A stretch of 64,000 bases of DNA from NCBI GenBank assembly GCA_014529385.2, contig CM043951.1:111993469-112057468 (forward strand), in the 5' to 3' direction. Positions 32,755 to 44,442 of the stretch are shown one piece after another. A program made the position numbers and the translations under genes. The notes beneath the pieces were generated by a model. It did not search any database. It saw nothing but the letters and a program-made list of their open reading frames with translations, and had not been told where the DNA came from. Position 1 is the stretch's first letter; every line of letters begins with the position of its first letter. Origin of the DNA: Adiantum capillus-veneris. Lineage: Eukaryota > Streptophyta > Polypodiopsida > Polypodiales > Pteridaceae.

Positions 32755-33680
32755 ATGGATGATGAGGAGTTTCTTTCTTCTTTGTCACCCCAGCAGAGAC
32801 AGTGGTAGGTGGAGCGTCATGGCTCTGGTGCACCTTCACGCGTTCCTACTCCATCCGCATCTCCCTCTGTTTCAAAGCATTCAGCGCGCTCCCAGCTTCG
32901 GTGTCGACGAGACGATCTTCACACTCCTCTAGGTGCCGGTGCTCTATTGGTGGCGGTGGCGGTTGTTGTGGGGATGCCGCCACCGATGCTTCGACACCAC
33001 CACGTGTTTGAGGAGGCTCTTTACCCTTCCCTTCTTTGCCCCTCCCGACACCAGCCATGGCATCGCCATCGACACCAGGTTTTGCGCGGCTGACTACCGT
33101 TCCTAGCAGCTACACACCACTAGCTAGTCCTCCATGAGTCACTCCAGTGTACACTCCTCGCTTTGGGGCTCAGACTCCAGTGGAGACACCTGACGTCCAT
33201 ACCCCCCTCAGCACGCCGCTAGAGACCCTTCTCGGGACACCTAGGTTCACGCATGAGCGGGGAGAGGGCTTGCCTTACTCCGTCGACTTCAGTGGTGGAA
33301 TCATCTTGGATGATGAAGGGAAGAAGGTGATTTTGCGCATACGCGGTCTTTGCTCTCAGGTGTTTCGACAGTACATACTAAACAGCTGGAGTGAAGTACT
33401 GAATGATTTAAAAGACAGAGTCATCAACATTATTCATGACGAGTTTCCCATTCCAACATGGGATGAGCGATTCAATGAAGATGTGATGAAGGTTCGAATG
33501 CGCGAATACTGCAAGCACAAGCGTTCCGAAGTGTAAAAAGCAATCAAGCATGGGTGGAACAGGCCAGAGTGGCTGGTCAAAGAAGATTGGAAGAATGGGA
33601 AGTCAGATGTGGTTTCAAATACCAAAGAAATGGCTCAACCAAAACATTCCCAAGAATACGAGGTGGACACGAGAAAGTAA
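32755..33680 (+). pseudogene. Second CACTA gene (Ptta/En/Spm-like), broken (C2)
   Basis: ATG 32755 reads MDDEEFLSSLSPQQRQW then a stop. The related frames continue with STRRSSHSSRCRC and GGGGGCCGDAATDASTPPR, matching the glycine-cysteine patch of the C3 gene. An open frame at 33147-33536 holds TPLSTPLETLLGTPRF, LPYSVDFSGGIILDDEGKK and SWSEVLNDLKDRVINII, ending HKRSEV. After one stop the frame continues KHGWNRPEWLVKEDW to TAA at 33678-33680. The RSEV...HGW...PEW order is that of plant Ptta/En/Spm second-gene proteins. It is thought to act with TNP2 at element ends. At least three breaks. Confidence 0.65.
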
Positions 33681-34030
33681 AAATTGGCTCCTTGTTTGGT
33701 CAATTTCTAGTACTGAATGTTTAGTGCAAAGGATTTGTGAAGCCTTTCACCTGGGGAGTTCACTAAAGTATATGTAACATAGCACACGTGTTCAACATAT
33801 GGGATTTTATATTCTTGTAAAGTTACAGAAACATGTGTAGATAAGGCCTATAAGGAGTACTTTTAATCCATTCTGGTGAACGCACATGATATAGAAAAAT
33901 TTTACATAGTGAATGTTCCAGACCTTTGAACATAGAAGAAAAGGGACCGTGGGGGTGCTCTAATTACATCAAACGCTACACCTCTATCTCATGGCCATGC
34001 ATTAAAAAAAGCCCCTATTTGTCATTATAA
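33681..34030. other. Unassigned DNA after C2
   Basis: No gene and no recognisable CACTA right terminus. A/T-rich with a short GGGACCGTGGGGG run near 33945. Confidence 0.35.
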
Positions 34031-35425
34031 GGCCCCAAGGGGGGAGCTCTTGCTCTCTGTACATTTAACTTACATCCTTATTTCATACTTACACACAATA
34101 ATTTTACAAATTTTTGCCATGTAAAGGCCCCACGGCCCTCAACAAAAGTGGCCACAAGGGCGCGCAAAATGCCCATCCAAAAGTCCCCGATGGGCACTTC
34201 ACGTGCCCTTGCGGCCACTTTTTTTTCTATATATAATAATTTAGTGGTAAACTTTTAGACTGTGATGCAAAAAAAATCATATCTTGCTCAGATTCTCCAA
34301 AAATCAACGAGCAAGTTGGCAATTTCTTTCAAAATGATATAAAACATACATTTTTTACTTTTTCCTTAATCTACGGGCTCCAACGAGCATTGAAATCATG
34401 GAATCTAAAAATACTCAAAGAACTAATGTTTTTTATTGTGTTAAGGACTGTATTTCCTACATAGAAAACTTTCCCAAAATCTTGCCCTAACATCTTCAAA
34501 GGCCCCAGGGGGTGAGCTCTTACTCTCTGTACATCTAACTTACAGCTTTATCTCATACTTATACACAATAATTTTTCAAATTTTTGCCATGTAAAGGCCT
34601 CCGGGGCCCTCAACAAGAGTGACCACAAGGGCGCGCAAAATGGCCATCCAAAAGTCCTGAATGGGCAATTCGCACACCTTTGCGGCCACATTTTTTCTTT
34701 TCTTTTTAGTGTTGAACTTTTACAGCATGATGCAAAAAAAATTATATCTTGCTCGGATTCTCCAAAAATCAACGTCCAAGTTGGAAATTTCTTTAAAAAT
34801 GATATAAAACAGACAATTCTGACTTTTTTCTTAATCTACGGGCTCCAACGAGCATTAAAAACAAGGAAACTGAAAATACTCAAAGATCTAATGTTTTTTA
34901 TTGTGTTAAGAACTATATTTCCTACATACAAAACTTTCCCAAAATCTTGCCATAACATCTTTAAAAACCCCAGGGGTTGAGCTCTTGCTCTCTCTACATC
35001 TAACTTACAGCTTTATCTCTTACTTATACACAATAATTTTGTAAATTTTTCCATGTAAAGTCCTCAAGGGCCCTCAACAAGAGTGGCCACAAGGGCGCGC
35101 AAAATGGCCATCCAACCAAAAGTCTCGGATGGGCGTTTTGCGCACCCTTGCAGCCACTTTTTTTTTTTTCTTTTTAGTGTTGAACTTTTAGACTGTGATG
35201 CAAAAAAAATCATATCTTGCTCGGATTCTCCGTGCAATTTGGCAATTTCTTAAAAAAAATGATGTAAAACAGACATTTCTCACTTTTTCTTAATCTGCGG
35301 GCTCCAACAAGCATTAAAACCATGGAATCTGAAAATACTTAAAAAACCAACGTTTTTTCTTGTGTTAAGGACTATATTTCCTACATACAAAACTTTCCCA
35401 AAATGTCGCCCTAAAACCTTCAAAA
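34031..35425. repeat. Three-unit tandem repeat, about 465 bp per unit
   Basis: Units start at about 34031, 34501 and 34966 with GGCCCCA(A/G)GGGG and TGAGCTCTTGCTCTCTGTAC-like sequence. They share CAATAATTTT(A/T)CAAATTTTTG, GATGCAAAAAAAATCATATC and TCTACGGGCTCCAACGAGCA. Each unit has a GC-rich imperfect stem-loop; in unit 1 the arms are 34148-34177 and 34189-34218 (25 of 30 paired, 11-nt loop). No coding frame. It is a satellite-like array or the decayed interior of an unknown element. Confidence 0.8.
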
Positions 35426-36650
35426 GTGGCTTCCAAGGAGTGAACTCGGTCAAAATTTGAAACTAAAGGAAAATAATCAGAATGAACTCCTAAACTGTGT
35501 ACAAACTTTAAAATAACCAAAGTTTCTTTTTAGAAAAAGTCATTGCTAAAAATTTGAAAATAGACTTCCCTTGGATTTCCCGTCAAGATCTCTTATACTT
35601 TATCATGTCTTCTCATGTTCAATCTTGCCAAACAAAAACAAATTTACAGTTTAAATGACTACAAATCTTATTTAACGTATCAAACAATCTAAAATATGGT
35701 AGACCTAGAGTGCTCTTACACATCAACAAACAAAAAAGTCCAAATTTGTTTTCATTAACTTTGATAAATATATATGTGTGAACAACTTCCAAGGAGTAGT
35801 GCGGTCATAGTTCTTACATCCATTCCATGACATGGCATGGTATGGGGTGACCCATCACATAAAAATATCTTTGGTAGCATTGCCCCCATGTTAGGAAAGG
35901 GTGTGTTTCTGCTCACGAAAAGATGTTGCATTGTCCCAATAGGGATCTCTCTATGTTAGCATAATGATTTGTTGTGTAGTGGAAGCCACATTGCCGTTGA
36001 GGAGAGCTTTGTGCCACAGTAAAAGCTTCATGTTATGCCAGTTCCTTGAGCCATTCTTGCAAACAATGCCACTCAACTAGCATAGTAAGAGGTCAACTTG
36101 TAACAAAAACAACATTTGTAAGCTGTATAATAAAGACACTTGTTAAGTATATGTTGTACAAATTTTCAAGTATTTTCATTCAACTGGGAATAAACAATCC
36201 TAAAATATACATTAAGATGAGCTTACCCACCTCTAATAAGCATGGATTTGAAGCACCTACCTGCAAGATGTAACAAAGAAGACTGTTTTAGAGGAAAAGT
36301 GGTGACACTTGGCCTCTCTAACCTGAAGCCTTTCACTATTTGTACACAAAAGCAACCTTTGTGCCAAGCACTACAAAACAAGTAGAGGCAACACCTTATA
36401 CTTCAAAGTCTATGATAAGAATAAAACAACCAAAAGTAAGAAATATATTGTTACCTTGCACAAAGGGGTGTTTTGTTCAAATATGTGATGGTATTCGCAA
36501 GATATTGAGGAACCATCAACATTCGTCTCACCAATGGTACGACGTTCTTGGGATGACCTCTGCTTACCCTCACGTGAGGCCTTCGGTGCAAACGCAATGG
36601 ACAAGAAAATATGTATGCATACAATTTGTGATGTCCGTGAGCACCATGGC
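35426..36650. other. Unassigned A/T-rich DNA
   Basis: I see no gene, tandem array or terminal repeat. Short frames (for example 36046-36273 and 36340-36663) lack motifs. A CACTACAAAACAAG word at about 36369 is not backed by other CACTA features. Confidence 0.35.
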
Positions 36651-37330
36651 ATTTGTGGCGTGAGGAAGCGAAATATGAAAAGAGAGAGGGGGGAGGGAGA
36701 GGGAGGAATATGGGAGGAGAGAAGGGGGCAGTGGGGAAGAGGGAGAGAGAGGGGAGGAGGAGGAGAGAAGGGGACAAGGAGGGAGAGGGAGGAACATAGG
36801 AGGAGAGAAGGGGACAGTGGGGGAGAGGGAGAGAGAGAGGGGAGGAGAAGAAGAGAAGGGATAGGGAGGGAGAGGAGAGGGAGAAAGGAGGGAGGAGGAA
36901 GAGAGAACAAAGATTTTTCTTTTCTTTTTTTTTTGGGGGGGGGGGGGGGGGGGTTTGAAAAATTGGACTTTTAGTGCTTGTAGGTTTTAAAAGAGGTCAA
37001 AAAGTGATTTTTTGATATGTATATATGTTGGGGGGGAGTTTTAAGTAAAAAATAAGTAAAAATAACTTCTTTGAAAAAAAATCAAATATTGGCTCTTAGT
37101 GACCCACGCTTTTGCTGATGTGACCACACCTCTTTACTCCCTTCACTTTCAAAAATATAGAGAGAGAAGGTGACCTCTTAGGTCCACATCCTACATGTGT
37201 CTTTAAAAAAGGCTAGAAAAGCCTACTCAAAACTAGTTTCTTGAATGCCCTTGTCCTCTTAACCCTACACAACATTAACCTTAATCCCTAAAAATTAGGA
37301 TTCATTACAAGGCCCATGCAAGGTCTATAT
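36651..37330 (-). repeat. Dispersed repeat, copy 2: AG-rich tract, poly-G, AT-rich tract
   Basis: 36665-36905 is almost pure purine (GGGAGAGGGAG words), then a poly-G run at about 36936-36953, then AAAAAGTGATTTTTTG. It ends CTAAAAATTAGGATTCATTA near 37290-37310. Read on the minus strand the order (TTAGGATTAAGG-like leader, AT-rich tract with TTTTTGACCTC, CT-rich tract) matches 24757-25460 and 60180-60850, more loosely than those two match each other. Confidence 0.35.
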
Positions 37331-37859
37331 GTCTCCTAATGTTGTTGGTGAGAATGAAGAAAAATTGTCAAAAGAAGTAAAGCTAGATTTTTAGCTAGAT
37401 AAGAACCTCATATCCTTTCGCACTTAGAAAATATGTGGTCAACTGCAACTGGAAGATGCTCCTAAATTTGTGAGAATATCAAGAAACAAATGAGCATAAT
37501 GCTAGGGAATCATCTCCACCACCATTGAAGTAAGTTCACAGATCATCATAGCTCAATTTCATGTGATCACAGCAAAGAACATGCCAGACGACATCATAAT
37601 GGGAATGCCAATGGCCCAAAAGGTCCAAGAGATATAGAGTTCAACGAAGATGAAATCTTCAGAGACAACAAAGAATGAAGACTAAGACTGATCACCCGCG
37701 GATGATAGCACAAAGTCCTCTAGCACAGTTAGAATGGAGACCGATGCCGAAGCAAAGCTTATTGAAGATGATTCATCTCCATCAAAAAAAACTACACAAG
37801 AGCTTAAAGAAAATTAGGCAATAGCAAGTGCAGATCAAACAGAGCAAAAAGAAACCACT

Positions 37860-39260
37860 ATACCTATCGAGAAAAGAATGCCACCAAAGCCAGAAGTTAA
37901 GAAGAATGAGGTTGCATACAACCAAGAAGAAATAGGAAGTCCAAAGATCAATGAAACAGTGCCAGTCGAATCAATTGATGTAAGCCAGATTGGAACACAA
38001 AGTCTCAAGCTACTCTCCATAGAGACACAATCAAATCAAGATGAGACCATGGAAAAAGAAAAACAAATCCAAAGATCTTTAATAGAGACAACAATGAGAA
38101 TAGCTATAGTTCTCCGCAGTACAAAAGGAGCAAGTGTTAGATGCAATGCTCTACTGGATAAAGAAGAAAAATACAATATGATTGCAGAGAATATCCTAAG
38201 GATCCTCTAGATCACTCCATGCAAACATGATAGAAAAACATTGTGAGGTTTGCATACAAGTAATAAATAAATGGTTGCTACCCTTAGCATCCAAAATCAT
38301 GAAGAGCATGTGATGTTTTAGGTAAAGCCTTCAAAGGAAATGCTTGCAGATGTCATCCTTGGACATCAATGGTTAGGCCAACACAAGGCCTACAAAGAAG
38401 ATAAAATGCTAATACTCTCTTCTCCAAGAGGTAGCCAACAACAATTACAGGTACCATTAATGCTAGATTCAGAGTTGCAGGAGTCACAAGAATCAAAGAC
38501 AAATTGTGCAGACTAAAACTATGGAACTTCCATCGATTAACAAAGAAGGTGTGAGAGAATATGCCTATACATCAAGGAACCCTCATGGATCAGCTTCTTC
38601 AAGCAATTTAGGATTTCAAAACTTCAAGTCAATTGCTGCCCCAACTGAAACCTCAATGGAGACACCCAAAAAAGCAAAGATATTGCAACCAAAGTACTCA
38701 AGAAATTGAAAGATAGTCAAGCAAGTGTTTGTTCCGAGCAATTTATTCAAAGTCAATGACCCGGTTTGGATTAAAGATAAGGAATCAACACAAAAAGACA
38801 AACACATAGGATGGATAGCATCACAATGGAGCTTAAAAGAACATGAGTACTATGGAGGTAACACACAGATATGGGTACCAAAACCACAGGTTAGGGCATA
38901 TGAAGTAACTTCAAGTCCCTCCCAAGAAAGAAGGCCCACAAGATATCAACCCCGACACTATCCTAGAATATCTAAGAAGCAAGTAAACTGCAGAACAACA
39001 TCGAAAGAGACTAAATTCTACCACAAATTTCAAGAGGATACAGAAAAAAGAAGGATCTCAAAGAGTCTTCCCCTTGGACAAGGATTTTACACAAGGTATA
39101 CAAAGATTTGGCTACCAGTCAACCATAAGCCAACTGCAACTACACCAGACCTGCATGAAGATCTCAAGAGCTCAACAAAGTGAACAAAGGAGATACAAAG
39201 GTCATCAAGAGATTCGGATTCCTAAGTCTTTCAATGCTCCTAGTCAAAATCCAGATGCCG
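37860..39260 (+). other. Worn retroelement remnant with retropepsin-like motifs
   Basis: This is a fossil. A Lys/Glu-rich segment (about 37875-38090: MPPKPEVKKNEVAYNQEEIG) leads into KGASVRCNALLDKEEKYNMI and then DVILGHQWL...HKAYKED, which together resemble the two ends of an aspartic protease of Ty3/gypsy or pararetrovirus type (ALLDTGA...VILGxxWL). Further downstream (about 38725-39180) a basic frame holds DPVWIKDKEST and YYGGNTQIWVPK, which I do not recognise. No reverse transcriptase or integrase is visible. It is badly broken, with many breaks, and old. It may be the interior linked to the LTR at 40488. Confidence 0.35.
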
Positions 39261-40487
39261 ATAGCTAACAGAGGCCTACACCAACATCAAAGACTCCTAT
39301 CAATAGGCCTACTTGGAGAATCAAACGGATAATGGAGTCTTTGCAGTTAAAGAAGGATAACCCAACCAACAAGAATGCAGATTCAAAGATGAGAAAACAG
39401 GTATGGCAAAAGAAACCTTCAATGCCAACTTGGTCCTTCACTAATTCTCTTTTTGAGGATTCAAGCTTACTTTTACTTGAAGAAATGTTTGCAGTAAGCA
39501 CAAGAATGTGAAAATGCAAGTCGCCAGGGTGTAAAAACACTCTTTGGCATAGTCAGAGTCGAGTTGCTGAGCCATAAAATGAGCAAAGCATTAGTCCCAA
39601 GGCTTCAAGTCATATTAAACTCTGTGCTAAAAGTCGTAGTTATTAGGCTTACGCTCAAGCTGGAAGAGTTGAGCATATCTAAAGTCATGTTACTCATGCT
39701 GGATGAGATGAGCATAAGAGTCAAAGTCTATTAACTTATAGTTGGTGGAGTGTTGTAGAGTCCAACACTCACACACAGTGCACAGTAAGATGAGGCACAT
39801 ATCCTCGTCAACAAAAAATATTCTTAAAGGGGTGCCAGCTTGCAAAGCCATGTCATATGCTTTTATAGCTACACCATCTTTCTGAATAACCCCTCAAAAT
39901 CTCTCTTGCACAACATATTGTTTTCCATGCATTTCTCTGTATGAATAAATACGATGTCCCACCATTGGACATATTCATTAGACACTCTTTTTTGCTTCCA
40001 CCGGTGCACCTTTAGTGGACTACAACAGGCAAACCAATGTTCCATCGTGCTACCCTTTCATATTTGCTGTCTTTCAAATTCCATATCTATCAAAAAATAA
40101 TCCCTTGAGTACTTTATTAATAATTCCAATGCTAGTAAGTACTCCAATAATGCGCATATTCCAAGGGCACTTTTTTTCCACTGGGGTTTTTCCATTTGGT
40201 CATCCAAGTATTAGACCCTAATTTAGAACCTCATCATTCTACTTCCCTTGTACATACTTTTTGTAAATACATAGAAACCTCCTCATTATACTATTACAAC
40301 GGGAAAATGCAACATCATCTCTCACATCAGACATATTCAGACCAAGGAATATGTTGCAGCAAATTGAACCCCATCAATAATTCAGAGACAAATTGAGATG
40401 ATCATCCCATCAACAACCAATAAAAACCTCCACGGACACTTTTTAGAGTGCCTGAGGACGGCGGGCACTAAAATGGGAAGGAGGGAA
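39261..40487. other. Unassigned DNA ending in a polypurine tract
   Basis: No gene seen. The last 18 bp before the LTR-like block read AAAATGGGAAGGAGGGAA (40470-40487), a good polypurine tract for a plus-strand LTR element. Confidence 0.4.
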
Positions 40488-40984
40488 TGTTAACTGAGCC
40501 GATGTCAGTTAACAGGAGCCACTAAAGATCAAAGCCTTATGAATGCACAACGAAGATGAATATGAAGATTGTAGCTATACACTTTTCAAATTTTTCCAAA
40601 ATGGCCATGCATTGTAATTTTCCAATTTATTTATCCATTGTGATAATTGTAATATGTTACGGGCTGAATAAGAGTTCCAAGATGTAGAGCATAGGTCACT
40701 TAGTGTACCTGGGTTGCAGATATGATAAGTGTGGAGCCTCAAAGGTCTTGGGTGTTGGACATTACACATTTTAAACCTTGGCTAAAGTATAAAAGCCAAC
40801 TTTGTAAATTTTTAATCAAGTTTTGGATAATTAAATACAGAGCGTGAGCTAACTCGTTAGTGCTCATTCATCTCCTTCTCGCCCTTCCTACTCCCTCCCC
40901 AGTTGTCACATTGCAATCGCGTTTATTGCATTGAAACTACATGTAAGAGCTCTACGTATTGACGTAAACACATCACAGTAATTC
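40488..40984 (+). repeat. Putative LTR (unassigned family)
   Basis: It begins TGTTAACTGA with a polypurine tract directly before it, contains a TATAAAAGCC promoter motif at about 40787, and ends near AATTCA about 8 bp before TGGCATCGTCGACC (40993), a primer-site-like TGG motif. The first 27 bp form a perfect 10-bp stem (TGTTAACTGA / TCAGTTAACA) with a 7-nt loop. I find no second copy in the window, so it may be a solo LTR or the surviving LTR of a worn element. Boundaries are approximate at the 3' end. Confidence 0.45.
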
Positions 40985-43041
40985 ATAGTTTTTGGCATCG
41001 TCGACCCGCGGCTATTTTCATCATAACTAGGAATTTACACTTTCAAATAAAAAACTAAGCATAGGCCGGGTATTGGGGCATCATTGCTAAGAAATTAGAT
41101 GCATTCGGGGTCAAAAACGACTAGGTAAAAAATCCATAGCTGTTAATAATCGGGATTTTGGAACTTGACCTAAAGTGGGGTTTGAAACCAAAGCATGTGT
41201 GTGCTTAGGTATTATAAACATGTCCTAGAAGTTTCGTTATGTTTGGATGTCATTTGATGCTGTAACGGATGTGTTTTGTTTGTCGATGAGCGATTGGCTT
41301 TTGGTGATTTCAGCCACTTGACTGTACTTTGAGTTAGATGCGAGTTGTAGTTATTTTTCGAGAGATTGACAACCTCTTGTAGCCTATATGCACTAGTCAA
41401 GTCAGCTTCATCCCATGGATTGACAGCTTAATTGTGGTTCTCACTAGTACTGCAATAAGATAGGATGGTGAGGCTAGACATGCGTCCCCAACTTCACTTT
41501 CATTCCATCAAGTTGCAGTCCTCTCTAGCTCATAGATTTCTCTAAAAATTGAAAATTTTCATGTGAGCTAGTTGTTAGCCAACTTTTGGAGAGCTTTAAA
41601 TTGTAAAATTTGTCTTTCAAGAGCCAGTTCATTTCATCAAAGTTGCATTGTTTCTAACTCATATATAGCTTGATCTAAATTGCACATTTCATTTGAGCTA
41701 GAAATTAAACAACCTTTAAACCATGCATGACAGATTCTAAATTTTATACATTGTGCTTATGTAGAAGCATTTAATCTCTCTCATTGTTGACATGTATGTA
41801 TGCACTTGCTACAAAGAGCTCATCATGTGCATAACCAAAGGCACCTTTTTCCCTTGGATTTTTTTCCTTTGGTAAATTTGGGTATGCAAGACCCTCGCTT
41901 TAGGTTTTTACTAATGTTTTTTATGTGCTTTTGTATTTCAATAAAAGGCCTTCTGACCTGGTGTTTACACATAGCTTCAATGAGCTTGGGTTGTAATAAA
42001 AAGATCAAGAGACTTCTCTACTAAGTGGATGCTTGCTCAAGGATGCACAAAAAGCATGAATAGGTGAAATCCTTCCATGATATTGCTCTTTTGTTCATCT
42101 CACCATTCTCTATGCTTGGCCTAAGTAATTTTTGCTTCTAAGCTATGGTTCTTTCATGTTCAAAAACTAGGCATACTAAAGTTTCAACACTTTTGCTTTG
42201 TGAATATTAACTCATAAAAAAACTAGGTTTTATGTGTGCTAATCATATGTAATTTTCCTTGACCTTAGGTTAATGTAGGTTCATTTCTCATTAGTCCTAG
42301 ACTCTTAGTGATAGCCTTAATACGCCATTCATTTTAACATGACCTAGGGCTATGATTAGGCTTTAGTCTTTTAGTCCAATTTCCATAAGCATCTCATGAT
42401 GGAAGCAATAAAAAAAGTGCTTAAAAATAAAACAATGAAGCAAAAAAGTGTCAAGAAAAAGTAACAAAAATGCCACTAGACACATGAAAAGAAAATTTCT
42501 ATGTTACGTTGTGTCTATGTGAATCCTAGAGCCTTATTGGCACTTGGCAGGCGAGGGGAATCACCTTGGCTTGCTTGGTCAAGGCCCTAAACCGATGCCT
42601 TGGGATAATCGGGGTTAGCCTCTGCCTTTGTGGGCTAGTAGGCTTCTAGAACACCTTCTCGAGGGTTGAAGAAGCCGAGAGTCATACCTTGAACAACCTT
42701 GGGGTGGTAGCCTTGTATTGTGCTTTACGTTTTTCTATGAATGGCAAAAACAAACTTCCATGAGCTTCAAAAAAGTTGTGACAATGTACTAATAGATTGT
42801 GAGCTTTTTTATAGCCCATAGACATGATAGACTTGAATGATTTATAAATATTGGTAACATAGTTTTTAGGCTTATAGGGTTATGAACTTGCATTAGCCTA
42901 GGGTATTAACTAATTGCTTGTGTTTCATGCATAAAAATGAAATCTCAAGTGGTTAATCTTCATAATAGTTAGGTGTTTTTTTGCTTTATGTTGTTTAGGC
43001 TTTTACTATGATTCACCCATCTTTTGGAAGCAAAAAATTTT
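40985..43041. other. Unassigned non-coding DNA
   Basis: About 2 kb with no gene, array or terminus that I can support. If the LTR at 40488 is a 5' LTR, this would be its non-coding interior, ending at the purine tract before 43337. Confidence 0.3.
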
Positions 43042-43312
43042 ACTTTTCATGATTGTTCATTGTACTTCATGTTTTTTATCCTTGTTGGCCTTTGATACTC
43101 ATTACTTTCTTATGATTTGCAGCTCAACATTCTTCCATGGTCTTGCTTTCTACCAAGTCACTATGTTTTGCTTCACCGGCACACAAGGACTTTTCATGAT
43201 TGTTCATTGTACTTCATGTTTTTTATCCTTGTTGGCCTTTGATACTCATTACTTTCTTATGATTTGCAGCTCAACATTCTTCCATGGTCTTGCTTTCTAC
43301 CAAGTCACTATG
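43042..43312. repeat. Identical 124-bp tandem duplication
   Basis: 43042-43165 and 43189-43312 appear identical base for base by eye, separated by 23 bp (period 147). The unit runs ACTTTTCATGATTGTTC to CCAAGTCACTATG. Lack of differences indicates a recent event or an assembly artefact. Confidence 0.85.
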
Positions 43313-43336
43313 TGTGCCCAATTAGGAAGGGAGGAA

Positions 43337-43700
43337 TGTTAGCAATGTCTAACACATGCTACACTGATTATGCATGAAGCGGGAGATATGTTATGTATGT
43401 GCATAACATTTCCTATTCACATCGTATAAGGTCTTGGGCTCATTGGGAGTTCCAAAGTTGTATATGCTAGCTAGAGGGCTCAAACTTAAACCCATAATAG
43501 AACGGATTGTGGTGCAAACCTTTATAAGGAAGCCTTTATACAAGGAGGCTCCATTCTTGAGTATCACTCTTGAGGATCCACTTTTGGGAGCTCTCTCTCT
43601 CTTGATTGTTCACTCTATGGATAGCCTAGCCTTGAGATTAATGCACATGCTTAAGAGGCAAGTGCTAATCCATTGTGATTAGAGAAGCTTTTATTAATCT
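43337..43700 (+). repeat. Putative LTR start, second type
   Basis: TGTTAGCAATGTCTAACA begins at 43337 (6-bp stem, 6-nt loop), directly after a purine tract TTAGGAAGGGAGGAA (43322-43336), with a TATAAGGAAGCC motif near 43530. This echoes the design at 40488, but the rest does not align. The end is not defined; 43700 is arbitrary. Confidence 0.3.
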
Positions 43701-44442
43701 AATCTCTATTTTTTCATTAGTCTTAATTCTCCTATTCCATTATGTCATGAAGTAATTTCACCTTACTCATTATTCTAGATTTGAGTGTGTATGATGACTT
43801 CTTGCTGACTAACCACTCCTATCCTTCTATGAGCATTCAATTTGCGATATTTAACATCTCTAATTAGGTTGATTAAGTTGGTTCTTGATCTTGTGATTAG
43901 TGTATGTTACCTATTGTTTGTTGTATGTAGATGGATTTTATGAAACTCTAGAACCATTCACCTTGTGTGTGTAGATTTTGATGAAGTGCCTTGATTGGCA
44001 TGTGGTCATTGGAGAGGCCAACATCCATGCAGTTAGTGTGTGCTTGTCATGAGTGTGCTTTGGAATTCTAGTCTATGGCAAGTTGGACTTTGGTGGGCTT
44101 AATGTGTGTAGGATATTCTTGGTTGATGATGTGATTAGAGTTAGTGATTCATGGCTAACCTCTATTGCATTGGATGAGAATACTCTTGAATCCTCTAATT
44201 CAATACATCCGATGCTTGTGCTTCCATGCCCCAGCCGGGTTGCCAATCCTAGGATTGATAATTTTTTTGTTCTTGGGTTGATTAGGCTACGCTAGGATTG
44301 CCTCCATCATCATGTAGCTCATCTCTTAATGTTAACTCTTTAATCCTTTCCATAACGGGCGACAATTTACAACCCATAATCTCTACCTTGGCCCCTCTCT
44401 ACCTCCTTCATTCTATGCTATACAAACCCCTCTCTCCATGCT
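43701..44442. other. Unassigned DNA
   Basis: Nothing supportable beyond an 80-codon plus frame at 44053-44295 with no family resemblance. Confidence 0.3.

Larger units (their letters stand above)
26983..33680 (+). mobile_element. CACTA transposon copy C2
   Basis: The left terminus is explicit: CACTACAAACGGAGTACC at 26983, preceded by GTT as the likely 3-bp target copy, with several GCGACGC/CGACGCC subterminal words in the first 120 bp. Then come a microsatellite-rich leader with SINE-like modules, a long inverted repeat (28787-29018), the conserved upstream block (29438-29541), a broken TNP2 gene (29660-31839), a tandemly duplicated CT-rich spacer (31859-32545) and a broken second gene (32755-33680). 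I do not find a matching GTAGTG right end in the following DNA, so the right boundary is open. It is close in sequence to C1 but with an internal deletion in TNP2. Confidence 0.85.

Noticed and set aside
36366-36380. CACTA left terminus (CACTACAAAACAAG)
   Set aside because: No GCGACG-type subterminal words and no transposon genes follow.
36410-36910. Pro/Leu/Ser-rich minus-strand frame of 166 codons
   Set aside because: It lies in an almost pure purine tract of the plus strand; the composition explains the open frame.
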